DNA of 35,410 nt from Nitrososphaerota archaeon. GTDB taxonomy: Archaea > Thermoproteota > Nitrososphaeria > Nitrososphaerales > Gagatemarchaeaceae. This document shows, one piece after another, positions 7,693 to 15,555 of this stretch. Where the stretch lies: contig JAPCJK010000008.1 in NCBI GenBank assembly GCA_027886975.1, positions 1-35,410 on the forward strand, read 5' to 3'. Below the pieces are notes generated by a model, which was not told where the DNA came from, searched no databases, and saw only the letters and a program-made list of their open reading frames with translations. The first letter of the stretch is position 1, and the number at the start of each line of letters is the position of its first letter. Both the position numbers and the translations under genes were made by a program.

Positions 7693-8247
7693 TTGCTCCG
7701 CATAGTCGCAGTCACTGGGATGCCGGGGGCAGGCAAGTCTACGGCAGCCCAGGCCCTAGTCCAAAGGGGGTGGAAGAGAGTGGTCATGGGCGACGTGATT
7801 CGTGCCGAGACGAAAAGGCGTGGTCTCGAGCCGGATGCGAAGAATACAGGTGATGTCATGAAGCTCCTGAGAAGAGAGTACGGCGAGGCGGCGGTAGCCG
7901 ACCTCTGCTTGAAGGAGATAAAGAAGGAGGGCGCAGAGAAGGTGGTGGTTGACGGAATCAGATCGATGGCGGAGGTTGACGAATTCAGAAAGAAGGCAGC
8001 GGTTTTGTTGGTCGCGGTTCACGCTTCTCCAACGAGGCGATACGAATTGCTGAAGGAAAGGGGGAGGAAGGATGACCCGCTGACCCACAATATGTTCCTC
8101 CAGAGGGACAGGAGGGAACTGGGGGTGGGGATAGGGGAGGCGATAGCTCTCGCGGACGAAACAATCTCCAACCAACACACTTCCCCTGACAAGCTTACAG
8201 CAGAGATGGCCGATGTGGTAGGGCGCTGGGAAAATGTCTCAGATTAA
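7693..8247 (+). CDS. UPF0200 family P-loop nucleotide kinase-like protein
   Basis: The 184-residue protein begins with a strong Walker A (GMPGAGKST, residues 9-17) and has a dephospho-CoA-kinase-like layout with a VVDGIRS strand (about residue 75-81) and a lid region rich in Arg (RDRREL). It fits the archaeal UPF0200 family, usually described as an adenylate- or dephospho-CoA-kinase-like ATPase of unproven substrate. The start is TTG (7693), about 30 nt after the shared TATA-like element; no other start near the Walker A fits. It overlaps or abuts the UPF0201 gene, its known fusion partner in Archaeoglobus (UPF0200/UPF0201), so the two probably act together. Confidence 0.88.
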   Translation: MLRIVAVTGMPGAGKSTAAQALVQRGWKRVVMGDVIRAETKRRGLEPDAKNTGDVMKLLRREYGEAAVADLCLKEIKKEGAEKVVVDGIRSMAEVDEFRKKAAVLLVAVHASPTRRYELLKERGRKDDPLTHNMFLQRDRRELGVGIGEAIALADETISNQHTSPDKLTAEMADVVGRWENVSD

Positions 8248-8644
8248 TTTCAGCGCAATGATTACTCTAAAGGCGACCATCTCGCCCTCGGAGGACCCAG
8301 CCAAGGTCGTTGGCGCCCTTGAGAAGGTTACAGGACAAACAATCGATGTAGTAACTTCAGGCCCTCGCGTCGCTAAGTTGGTTACGGACCAAGCAAACAC
8401 ACTGATTCGTATTAGGGACCAGCTGAGGGACAGGCATGTAAGGTCGGCGGCGAGAAGGCGGCTCCTGTTCAATCGAGAAAATAACTCGACCTCGCTAATG
8501 CTGAACAGGCAAGCCGCTACGACGGGCGTTTTGGCGATATGTGGGAGTCCGGAGGAATCTTCACTAGGCCCGATTTACTTGACGATTGAATCGGAGAAGC
8601 TTGACGCCGTCATTGACTGGCTGACTTCCTACTCAGACGGATAA
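8234..8644 (+). CDS. UPF0201 family RNA-binding-type protein
   Basis: The 136-residue protein has the ISPSEDPAKV opening and the IRIRDQLRDRHVRSAARR segment of the archaeal UPF0201 family (RNA_binding, COG1931). Members are thought to bind RNA, with no established target. The first ATG (8234) overlaps the UPF0200 stop by 14 nt. The ATG at 8258 starts just before the conserved strand (MITLKATISP) and would remove the overlap; neither has a clear ribosome-binding site. It ends convergently with RNase Z, overlapping by 16 nt. As a neighbour of UPF0200 it likely forms a two-protein unit. Confidence 0.85.
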   Translation: MSQINFSAMITLKATISPSEDPAKVVGALEKVTGQTIDVVTSGPRVAKLVTDQANTLIRIRDQLRDRHVRSAARRRLLFNRENNSTSLMLNRQAATTGVLAICGSPEESSLGPIYLTIESEKLDAVIDWLTSYSDG

Positions 8645-9555
8645 TCGACATCAAGGGTCAGCCCGTCGGCCGCGGCCACGGTGCTCGGGAAGATTTTGCG
8701 AGCTTCCCTTACTAGACTGGATGGGCTTGTGTAACGAGCGCTAAAATGAGTTAGGGCCAGCCTTTTGACCCGGGCCCTGCTCGCCAGCTGGGCAGCCTCC
8801 ACGCAGGTGCTGTGCATCCTCTCGCGCGCCTTGTCGCCGTCCTTGGCACTAAACGTCGAGTCGAATATCAGCAGATCGCACCCGGAAAAGAATCGGGCGA
8901 GCCCAGGGGACGGACGGGTGTCGCCGGAGTAACCAATCCTCCTTCCCGTCCTTGGAGGCCCAGTTACAGTCGAGGGATGGATGATCCTTCCGTCGACTTT
9001 GACGGGCCGACCTTTCTGGAGTTTTGACCACAGTTTTCCTTCAGGGACCCCGAGTCGCTTGGCCTTCTCGGGATAGAATACGCCCGGCCTCGCTCGTTCT
9101 TCGACGAGGTAAGCGTAAGCTTCGACAGAGTGGAGCGCCTTGGCAGCCCGGATCCTGAAACCTTCCGTGCGCAATAAGGACCCTGGCTTCGCCTGCGTGA
9201 ACCTGATTGGGAATGTAAGCCCAATGTGCAACAGGTCTGATGTCACTTTGAGCCATTTGAGGAGCTTTGGCGGCCCGACTATGTCGAGAGGTTTCCGCCT
9301 TTGGGCTAGGCTCATTGTTTGCAGCAGACCAAGAAGGCCTGAGACGTGGTCTCCGTGCAAGTGCGTGACAAGTATGGTCATGTCCTTGCCAAGCCCTATT
9401 CCATGCGCCAAGACCTGGCGCTGCACCCCTTCCCCGCAGTCCATCAGGACGACCTCCCCCTCCCGTTTGAGGGCTATGGCCGGGAGGCCCCTGTCCTTGG
9501 TAGGTGCCGCGGAGCTCGTCCCCAGGAATGTGACCGAAAGCTTGACCGACTCTAT
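8629..9555 (-). CDS. rnz: Ribonuclease Z (tRNA 3' endonuclease), non-canonical start
   Basis: RNase Z cuts the 3' trailer from pre-tRNA. The zinc-binding signature is THLHGDHVSG, followed by GYSGDTRPSP, LLIFDSTF and LTHFSARY, all standard metallo-beta-lactamase motifs. The first ATG (9444) would begin at MDCGEGVQR and lose the essential N-terminal strand and loop FLGTSSAAPTKDRGLPAIAL, which is clearly encoded just upstream in the same frame. Between the in-frame TAA (9594-9592) and that ATG there is no ATG, GTG or TTG. I place the start at ATA 9555, which gives 308 residues, the normal length; a purine-rich GGGAGGAG directly precedes it. The frame overlaps the stop of the upstream Trm-G10 gene by four bases. 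A sequence error or another odd start codon is possible. Confidence 0.9.
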   Translation of the reverse strand: MESVKLSVTFLGTSSAAPTKDRGLPAIALKREGEVVLMDCGEGVQRQVLAHGIGLGKDMTILVTHLHGDHVSGLLGLLQTMSLAQRRKPLDIVGPPKLLKWLKVTSDLLHIGLTFPIRFTQAKPGSLLRTEGFRIRAAKALHSVEAYAYLVEERARPGVFYPEKAKRLGVPEGKLWSKLQKGRPVKVDGRIIHPSTVTGPPRTGRRIGYSGDTRPSPGLARFFSGCDLLIFDSTFSAKDGDKARERMHSTCVEAAQLASRARVKRLALTHFSARYTSPSSLVREARKIFPSTVAAADGLTLDVDYPSE

Positions 9556-10544
9556 CTCCTCCCGAGGACTGTTATTGTCCTCGTCAGGCTCTTATGAACG
9601 TGAAGATTGTGTTCCTCCTCGACCTCCAGCTCCGAGGTGCTCTTGACGCCGGCTGTTTGGGGATGCATCAGAACGAGTGTGGAACCTTTCCTCAGCACTC
9701 CGGATAACGAGCGGAGGGCTAAGTCGATGATCTCGTTGGTGTCCCTGCCGCGAGTGCTGGAAGCCCTTCCGTAGGGGATGTCGGTGGCCATGGCGTCAAC
9801 CTGGGTGATAGGCGGTAAGGCGGAGTCAGCCCGTATCACCCCCATCCAGTCTTGGCCAAAATGTTTCATGTTAGCTAGTGACCCTCTCGTCATCTTCTCT
9901 GATAGGTCCACGCCCAGTACCCGCGCCCCGATGATCGATGCCTCAATGGCCAGACTCCCTGTCCCTGCGAACGGGTCGAGAAAGGACTCCCCCTCTTTGC
10001 AACGACTCAGGTTGACGATGGCCCGAGAGAGTTTGGGGAAGATGGCGGAGGGGTGGAAGAATGGGCGGCTGCGCGGGCGTCGCCGGGACCATCCCTGTTT
10101 CATGGCGAGGGGAGCGGTTACTGACAAGTATTCCTTTTCGCCCCGAACGAGGGTAAGCTCCCGCTCCGGGTTAAGAAGGTCGATGACTGCGTCGATGCCC
10201 CGCAGGTACACTTCAGGGTTGGGAGAGGTCCTACCTTCGACCAGGTCGAAGGATCTGAATCGGATTCGAAGGCCCCGCAGGAGGTCGCACGCTTCCGCTG
10301 GGTCCTCGACCAGAGGACCGATGCGCCTCGTGAACGCGATACGCGAACCTACTACGAAAGGGTCGGCGGTCGAGTCGGCGAGCATCACCCTCGGCTCCGG
10401 GGCCGCGAATTTCGAACCAACGTCATAGGCAAGGAAAAGGGCCCTTGCCTCGGCCATCGGTATGGTCGTCCCTTCGCCCGAAAGTAGCACGAACGTCTTA
10501 TTCTTCAAGAGTTCTGAGATGTGACGCAAGGGCTTCGGAGACAT
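9552..10544 (-). CDS. trmG10: tRNA (guanine10-N2)-methyltransferase
   Basis: The protein (up to 330 residues) has an N-terminal THUMP-like region, an SAM-binding DPFAGTGSLAIEA (from residue 190), VLGVDLS and an N2-guanine motif IV written ATDIPYGRA (D255; the family usually has DPPYG). This is the architecture of archaeal Trm-G10 enzymes, which form m2G or m2,2G at position 10 of tRNA. The ATG at 10544 lies 47 nt inside the upstream prs gene; TTG 10508 would give a short 11-nt overlap and begins just before the conserved KTFVLLSGEG strand, so it is a credible alternative. It lies in a prs-trmG10-rnz order, with rnz overlapping its stop, suggesting one transcript. Confidence 0.9.
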   Translation of the reverse strand: MSPKPLRHISELLKNKTFVLLSGEGTTIPMAEARALFLAYDVGSKFAAPEPRVMLADSTADPFVVGSRIAFTRRIGPLVEDPAEACDLLRGLRIRFRSFDLVEGRTSPNPEVYLRGIDAVIDLLNPERELTLVRGEKEYLSVTAPLAMKQGWSRRRPRSRPFFHPSAIFPKLSRAIVNLSRCKEGESFLDPFAGTGSLAIEASIIGARVLGVDLSEKMTRGSLANMKHFGQDWMGVIRADSALPPITQVDAMATDIPYGRASSTRGRDTNEIIDLALRSLSGVLRKGSTLVLMHPQTAGVKSTSELEVEEEHNLHVHKSLTRTITVLGRR

Positions 10545-11388
10545 CGACCTTGCTGAATTTGCCGGGGACAGTGTTCGTGCATACGATCGAGCTCACTGAA
10601 GCCTTCTCCAGCTTTTGCAGGGCATCCCCGACGAACAGGCCATGGACACATATCGCCAGAGACTTCTTGGCCCCTTGTTTGAGGACCGCCTCCGAGGCCG
10701 CCTTGACGGTTCCCCCAGTGCTGATTATGTCGTCTACTATGACGACCTCCTTCCCTTCGACGTCGAGATTTGCATCCCACACGCTCACTTCACCGGTCGT
10801 TTTGTCCCTGGTCTTGTTGAGTCGCAAGAACTTGGCTCCATAGAGCTGAGCGAACGCCTCCGTCCTCTTCGACCCGCCGAAGTCGGGAGAAATCACCACC
10901 GGGTCTTTCAGGTCCAACTTTTCTTTCGCATATTCCACTAGGCTAGGAATAGCCGAGACGCTGTATACGGGGAATGAGAAGAGCGCCAGGCCCTCGGCCG
11001 AGTGTATGTCGACGGTCACCAGTCTGCGCACTCCGGCGTGCCGCATGAGATGAGCGACGAAGCCCAGCGTGACCCCCTCTCCAGGGAGGAATTCTTTGTC
11101 CTGCCTCGCATAGGCGAGGTAGGGGACGACTGCCGTCACCTTTGCGCCTTGTTCGCTCAGTTGATGAGCGGCCAACAGCAGCTGAAAGATGTGCTGGTCC
11201 ACTGGCGGATGTGTCGACTGGACCACGAAGACGCTCTTGCCAGCGACCTTGTCGCTCGTGGTGAACCTTGACTCTCCGTCGGGGAAGACCTTGAACTCGG
11301 CGTCAAGGAGGGGGATTCCGAGCTTTTCAGCCAAGGACCGTCCCAGCTCCTCAGAAGCAGGGCCCGCGAGGACCAGCTTTTCGGCCAC
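10498..11388 (-). CDS. prs: Ribose-phosphate pyrophosphokinase (PRPP synthase)
   Basis: The enzyme makes PRPP from ribose 5-phosphate and ATP for nucleotide, histidine and tryptophan synthesis. The 296-residue protein has the FPDGESRF flexible-loop region, PYLAYARQDKEFLPGE with the ATP-contacting residues, DIHSAEG and the PRPP-binding loop VVIVDDIISTGGTV. Length fits archaeal Prs (about 285-300). Its start has a tightly packed upstream region facing the zinc-ribbon gene at 11509. It heads the minus-strand run prs-trmG10-rnz. Confidence 0.95.
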   Translation of the reverse strand: MAEKLVLAGPASEELGRSLAEKLGIPLLDAEFKVFPDGESRFTTSDKVAGKSVFVVQSTHPPVDQHIFQLLLAAHQLSEQGAKVTAVVPYLAYARQDKEFLPGEGVTLGFVAHLMRHAGVRRLVTVDIHSAEGLALFSFPVYSVSAIPSLVEYAKEKLDLKDPVVISPDFGGSKRTEAFAQLYGAKFLRLNKTRDKTTGEVSVWDANLDVEGKEVVIVDDIISTGGTVKAASEAVLKQGAKKSLAICVHGLFVGDALQKLEKASVSSIVCTNTVPGKFSKVDVSEALASHLRTLEE

Positions 11389-11508
11389 TTATCGCTCGTT
11401 TCGGCCTCGCCTCTTGTCGCTATTTAACAAATTGCGGGGAGATGTCGACTCGGCCTCTGCTAGGGAAAGCGTTAAGGAGACGAGGACGGGTAAGGGGACC
11501 GAAATCGG

Positions 11509-11727
11509 TTGGACCAGATCTGCCCTGAGTGCCACGTTGGAATAATGTTGTACGACGCCCCAACGAAGCGATATGGTTGTAAGAACTGTGGAGCATTCCT
11601 TACCAGAGACCAGCTTTCGGATGCGAGATTCAAGGCCAAGACCCCTGAAGAGGATGAAAGGCGCAAGCGTTCTCGGGTGCAAGCCGACTATCTTGAGTGG
11701 TGGCTGAGCGGAAACAAGGAGAAGTAG
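11509..11727 (+). CDS. Small zinc-ribbon protein
   Basis: The 72-residue protein has one CPEC...CKNC four-cysteine zinc ribbon in its first 27 residues, followed by a charged helical tail (EEDERRKRSRVQADYLEWW). The start is TTG 11509; a TATA-like CGTTAAGG lies around 11469-11477. Such ribbons occur in archaeal transcription and RNA-binding accessory proteins, but I do not recognise this one. It sits alone between prs and the Nudix gene. Confidence 0.75.
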   Translation: MDQICPECHVGIMLYDAPTKRYGCKNCGAFLTRDQLSDARFKAKTPEEDERRKRSRVQADYLEWWLSGNKEK

Positions 11728-11764
11728 CTAGTCAGCTCCCGAGGCGCGCTCCCCGTTCGGGCGC

Positions 11765-12202
11765 TTAGCGGAGCCTATGCTTGAAGTATTTATCGAGGAC
11801 CGCCCCTGTGCCGACCGTTGTCTTCAACCGCTTTGTCTGGGCGGCGCTGAACCACCCCGAGGCCGAAGACTCCTGGTTCAGCCTGAACTTCCCGCCTGTG
11901 GGGCTTGCAAGGTAGTCGACCAGTATGAAGTGGTACTCGAGCCTTGAATTGGCATCTCTATGCAGGTCGGTCTGCACATCGAGTAGCGCTTCAATTTTCA
12001 CGGTCAGGCCAGTCTCCTCTTGTATCTCTCTGACGGCCGCATCCTGAACCCTCTCCCCCAGTTCCACGAGGCCTCCTGGGAGTGCCCACTTGCCTTGGTT
12101 CGGAGGGTATCTGCGCCTGACAAGGAGGACCCTGGGGCCACGATGGATCACGGCACCGGCGCCGACCAGGGGTCTCGTCGGATACCTCCTACGAGCCTTC
12201 AT
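11765..12202 (-). CDS. Nudix hydrolase
   Basis: The 145-residue protein carries a complete Nudix box, [15 protein letters not shown] followed by REIQEETGL, matching GX5EX7REUXEEXGU, at about residues 43-66. Nudix enzymes hydrolyse nucleoside diphosphates linked to another moiety; this layout resembles ADP-ribose or NADH pyrophosphatases and MutT-like housecleaners, and the substrate cannot be told. ATG 12202 is 25-32 nt from the bidirectional TATA-like element, so the transcript is probably leaderless. The neighbour across that element is a CinA-like protein tied to NAD-related metabolism in other organisms, and the pairing may be meaningful. Confidence 0.92.
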   Translation of the reverse strand: MKARRRYPTRPLVGAGAVIHRGPRVLLVRRRYPPNQGKWALPGGLVELGERVQDAAVREIQEETGLTVKIEALLDVQTDLHRDANSRLEYHFILVDYLASPTGGKFRLNQESSASGWFSAAQTKRLKTTVGTGAVLDKYFKHRLR

Positions 12203-12226
12203 CTGGGTGCGAAACAGCTCGCACTC

Positions 12227-12234
12227 ATTTTAAG
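12227..12234. promoter_or_regulatory. Shared bidirectional TATA element
   Basis: ATTTTAAG lies 25-32 nt from the Nudix ATG (12202) on one strand and 23-30 nt from the CinA-like ATG (12257) on the other. No second AT-rich element is visible in the 54-nt gap, so both leaderless transcripts probably use this one. Confidence 0.5.
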
Positions 12235-12256
12235 CGTGCCCCGAGAGCGGCCTGAC

Positions 12257-13072
12257 ATGGTCAGGGTCGAGATGTTGGCGGTTGGGAAGGAGCTCCTCAT
12301 CGGCAGGACCCTGAACACCAACGCCCATTGGTTGGGGAAGAGAATGGCCCGGATGGGCTCGATGCTCAAGATGATCGTCACAGTGGACGACGACCTGAAG
12401 GAAATTTCGTCTTCGCTCAAGACAGCCCTCGGGAGGTCCCCCGAGTTCCTACTGGTTGTGGGGGGTCTTGGGCCGACCCCTGACGACATGACCCTGCAAG
12501 GGATTGCTTTGGGTCTCGGTGTGGGGATGAGGCAGAGTGGAAGTGCATTGAAGCTAATCAGAGAGCACTATTCCAGAAGAGGACTCAGGGCCATGGAGCT
12601 AACGCCCGCTAGGAAGAAGATGGCTCGGCTTCCGTTGGGGGCGGAACCAGTTCTCAATTCGGCAGGGACCGCCCCGGGAGTAAGAATCATTGCCGGTCAA
12701 ACGACCGTCTACTGCCTGCCCGGAGTGCCGGTGGAGATGCGGGACATCTTCCGGAGGGCGGTCGAGCCCGAAATCAAGGGGAAGCTTGGGAACTTGCACA
12801 GAAAGTACCTGACCTTCAAGCTCGAGGGGGTGTTAGAGTCTGAGCTGGCTCCCATCATTGCGAGGGAGCTCCGCCGACATCCTGGGGCTTACATCAAATC
12901 CCACCCGAGAGGGATAAGGGAGGGGGTCTCGCGCATCGAGCTGGACATAGCGGTCGTGGGGGAGGACTCGGGGCGGGCGGGCCGGACTGCGTTTGAAATC
13001 GCCAGGGAAATGGAAGCCGCAGTCAAAGGGGCAGGAGGAAGCGTGAGGGGCACAAGAGGTTTGGAAGAATGA
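12257..13072 (+). CDS. CinA-like molybdopterin-binding-domain (MoCF) protein
   Basis: The 271-residue protein begins VEMLAVGKELLIGRTLNTNA, the typical entry of the MoCF/CinA-N domain, followed by VVGGLGPTPDDMT (the GGxGxTxDD loop) and a downstream YCLPGVPVEM motif. Related domains occur in molybdopterin biosynthesis enzymes and in the NMN-deamidase/ADP-ribose pyrophosphatase CinA; the C-terminal deamidase domain is missing, as in most archaeal versions. The frame is open further upstream, but only from ATG 12257 does family likeness begin, and it fits a leaderless start after the shared TATA-like element. The GPN GTPase follows 18 nt after its stop. Confidence 0.9.
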   Translation: MVRVEMLAVGKELLIGRTLNTNAHWLGKRMARMGSMLKMIVTVDDDLKEISSSLKTALGRSPEFLLVVGGLGPTPDDMTLQGIALGLGVGMRQSGSALKLIREHYSRRGLRAMELTPARKKMARLPLGAEPVLNSAGTAPGVRIIAGQTTVYCLPGVPVEMRDIFRRAVEPEIKGKLGNLHRKYLTFKLEGVLESELAPIIARELRRHPGAYIKSHPRGIREGVSRIELDIAVVGEDSGRAGRTAFEIAREMEAAVKGAGGSVRGTRGLEE

Positions 13073-13090
13073 TAGGAGGACAGCAGTAAG

Positions 13091-13849
13091 TTGGACATCG
13101 TTTTTGTAACGGGCACTGCGGGCTCGGGGAAGTCGCTTCTTACCGCCGCGCTGAAGAACTGGTACGTGAACAGGGGGGAAGACGCCATCGCTGTCAACCT
13201 TGACCCTGGTGTGGTTGAGCTTCCCTACGACCCAGACGTAGACATCAGGGAAAGGATCCAGCTCCAGGAAGTCATGGAAGACTACGGTCTCGGTCCGAAT
13301 GGGGCGCTCATTCTCGCTGCAGACCTCGTTGCGACCAAGATAGCTGACCTACAGGACGAGATTGATTCTCACAGGGCAGAGAACGTGATTGTCGACACCC
13401 CTGGCCAGACGGAGCTTTTCGCCTTCCGGGAGAGCGGAGCGTTCATCGTGAGTGAGATGAGAGCGGATACCAAGGTGCTCCTGTTCCTAATTGACCCTCT
13501 CCTTGCAAGCACGCCTGCCAACTTCCTTTCGCTCGCGCTTCTTTCTGCCTCCGTGGGGCTAAGACTAAACATACCAAAAATCACAGTGCTGTCGAAGAGA
13601 GATATCGCCAAGGACGGGGTCAAGAGGATAACCGAATGGAGCAGGGACACGAAGGTCTTCGAGGACGCATTGGCAGGGACCAAGGACGGGGAACAGTACT
13701 CCCTGTACTCTGAATTGTTCAGGAGCATACGCAGGCTTTCTTTTGGAACGGACCTCTACCCTGTTTCTTCGACCACGTTAGAAGGGATGGTCGCCTTGGT
13801 CGGGGAGATGACGAGGATAGCGAAGGGGGGCGAGGAGTTCACGGAGTGA
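13091..13849 (+). CDS. GPN-loop GTPase
   Basis: The 252-residue protein has a P-loop GTAGSGKS (8-15), the hallmark GPN tripeptide (68-70), DTPGQTE (switch/Walker B region, about 101) and a SKRD base-recognition motif. Eukaryotic relatives assemble RNA polymerase II; archaeal GPN GTPases are homodimers of incompletely known role. The start is TTG 13091 with AGGAGG about ten bases upstream, an unusual clear Shine-Dalgarno in a window rich in leaderless starts. That fits an internal operon position behind the CinA-like gene. It ends convergently with the hydrolase, overlapping by 11 nt. Confidence 0.94.
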   Translation: MDIVFVTGTAGSGKSLLTAALKNWYVNRGEDAIAVNLDPGVVELPYDPDVDIRERIQLQEVMEDYGLGPNGALILAADLVATKIADLQDEIDSHRAENVIVDTPGQTELFAFRESGAFIVSEMRADTKVLLFLIDPLLASTPANFLSLALLSASVGLRLNIPKITVLSKRDIAKDGVKRITEWSRDTKVFEDALAGTKDGEQYSLYSELFRSIRRLSFGTDLYPVSSTTLEGMVALVGEMTRIAKGGEEFTE

Positions 13850-14570
13850 GACTGGCGAGGAACGATTGGACAGCGCCGGCCAAAGCCTCCGGTTTCTCCA
13901 GGGGAAGCATGTGCCCGGAGTCTTTCACGAAGTAGAGTTCTGAGCCAGTGATGTTGGTCTTCAGAAAGTGCGACCACTTCGGAGGAGTCATCCGGTCCTT
14001 GTCCCCGCAAGCGATCAGAGTCCTGGCGTCGATTCGACGCAGGTCCGCCCTGACGTCGAAGTTCTGGCATGCGAGGTAGTCGTTCAGAAAGACATCTAGG
14101 TTGGAGACCGAGAGGGCGACCCGGGCCTCCCTCCCCAGGCTGAGGTCGATAGAGTTGAAACTCCGCGGGGTTATTACTTGCTCTACGGCCTTGAGAGGCT
14201 GGCTGCGAAGGACGTCGAGTATCACAGGATCGACCCCTAACTTTGCCCCCGTGCTCACCAGGATTAGACCTCCCAAAGCGTCTGGGTGGGACAGGGCAAG
14301 CGTCATAGCCACTGCACCCCCCATAGAATGACCACAGACTACCGGCCTTCCGACTCCACGGTTGGCGATGAATTCGAACACTGCTTCTGAATAGTCTCCG
14401 ACAGTCTTGCAGGTTATCTCACCAGACGGATGTCCAGGGAGGTCAACTGCAAAGGCTACCGACTTTCCCGACAAATACTGCAACGTCCTCTTCCATAGCA
14501 GACTGTTCCCGCCAGCGCCGTGGACGAAGATAACGGGATGAGGCGCCTGGTGAGATATGAAACCGAGCAA
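13839..14570 (-). CDS. Alpha/beta-hydrolase
   Basis: The protein has an alpha/beta-hydrolase fold: oxyanion-side HGAGGN, nucleophile elbow GHSMGGA, acid-residue strand CGDKDRMTPP and catalytic His in KDSGHMLPLE. The substrate is unknown; esters or thioesters are typical. A much longer in-frame extension runs antisense through the methylisocitrate lyase gene and is not coding. TTG 14570 lies about 25-30 nt after a minus-strand TATA-like element (CATTAAATTC, about 14593-14602) and gives 243 residues, a normal length. GTG 14585 is possible but too close to that element for a leaderless start. It is divergent from prpB, so a role in the acyl-CoA module is possible. Confidence 0.87.
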   Translation of the reverse strand: MLGFISHQAPHPVIFVHGAGGNSLLWKRTLQYLSGKSVAFAVDLPGHPSGEITCKTVGDYSEAVFEFIANRGVGRPVVCGHSMGGAVAMTLALSHPDALGGLILVSTGAKLGVDPVILDVLRSQPLKAVEQVITPRSFNSIDLSLGREARVALSVSNLDVFLNDYLACQNFDVRADLRRIDARTLIACGDKDRMTPPKWSHFLKTNITGSELYFVKDSGHMLPLEKPEALAGAVQSFLASLTP

Positions 14571-14664
14571 TCGGTCAGTAGGCACGACCGCAGAATTTAA
14601 TGATGATGGGAAGCTGTTTGGGGACAGGCATAAATCGGGTGGCGTGGGCGTGGCCAAGTCTGAC

Positions 14665-15555
14665 ATGGCCAAACAAGCTGCGGCGCTAAGGAAGTTGATA
14701 GCGGGAGAGAAGATTGTGGTTGCGCCGGGGGTCTTCAGTCCCGCGGTGGCGAAGCTCGCAGAGAAGCTGGGGTTCAGGGCATTGTACTTCTCCGGGGCCG
14801 GCTTCTCAAATCTCCTCGCCCTCCCGGACTTGGGAATCACTACCCTGACCGAGGTAGCGGGGGCCGCGCGGCAGGTCGCATCCAAGGTGAATGTCCCACT
14901 CATCGTAGACGCTGACACCGGGTTCGGGGAGGCCCTGAACGTCGCTCGGACCGTGGAAGAGATGAGGGCGGCGGGGGCCGCAGCCATCCACATCGAGGAC
15001 CAGATTTTGCCAAAGCGGTGCGGCCACCTAGATGGAAAGGAGCTGGTCGGAGCCGAGGAGATGGTAAAGAAACTGATCAGTGCGAGAGAAGCGGCAGGGA
15101 AGGAGCTATTGATCATCGCGCGGACCGACGCAAGGTCAGTGGAGGGAATAGATTCGGCCCTGGAGCGGGCCCTGGTCTATTCAAAGGCAGGTGCCGACAT
15201 GATCTTCCCTGAGGCACTGGAGAGTAGGGAAGAGTTCGCGGAGTTCAGAAGGAAGGTAAAACTCCCGCTTATTGCCAATATGACGGAGTTTGGAAAGACC
15301 CCCTACGTGACCGTCCAAGAGTTCGAGGACCTGGGGTACGATATTGTGATCTTCCCTGTCACTGCGTTCAGAGCCATGATGAACACGGTGAAGGAAACCC
15401 TGACCCGGCTGAAAGCCGAGGGGACGCAGAAGGGCATGCTTAGGTCGCTCATGCCGAGAGAGGAATTCTACGACTTGATTGACTACTATAGATTTGAAGA
15501 GGCTGACAAGAAAGCTATGGGGGCCGCTAAGCGCCTCCGACGGAACTCGACATGA
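14665..15555 (+). CDS. prpB: Methylisocitrate lyase
   Basis: The enzyme cleaves 2-methylisocitrate to pyruvate and succinate, the last step of the methylcitrate cycle. The 296-residue protein matches PrpB along its length: metal-binding DADTGFG (82-88), HIEDQ, the catalytic KRCGH (117-121), ARTDA, FPEAL and an EGTQKGML...DLIDYYRFEE tail as in bacterial PrpB. Isocitrate lyases are longer, and PEP mutases lack this KRCGH. ATG 14665 is preceded by TATA-like CATAAAT (14629-14635); upstream in-frame codons (from 14557) are probably not translated. The next gene, a citrate-synthase-family enzyme, overlaps by four bases (ATGA). No methylcitrate dehydratase is in the window. Confidence 0.92.
   Translation: MAKQAAALRKLIAGEKIVVAPGVFSPAVAKLAEKLGFRALYFSGAGFSNLLALPDLGITTLTEVAGAARQVASKVNVPLIVDADTGFGEALNVARTVEEMRAAGAAAIHIEDQILPKRCGHLDGKELVGAEEMVKKLISAREAAGKELLIIARTDARSVEGIDSALERALVYSKAGADMIFPEALESREEFAEFRRKVKLPLIANMTEFGKTPYVTVQEFEDLGYDIVIFPVTAFRAMMNTVKETLTRLKAEGTQKGMLRSLMPREEFYDLIDYYRFEEADKKAMGAAKRLRRNST

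Noticed and set aside
9778-10428. 216-codon plus-strand frame
   Set aside because: It is antisense to trmG10 and lacks recognisable domains.
12020-12256. N-terminal extension of the CinA-like frame
   Set aside because: It is antisense to the Nudix gene and has no family likeness; a TATA-like element lies within it.
13839-15116. 425-codon frame containing the alpha/beta hydrolase
   Set aside because: The N-terminal 180 or so codons run antisense to prpB and have no hydrolase features; a start at 14570 fits family length and the promoter.
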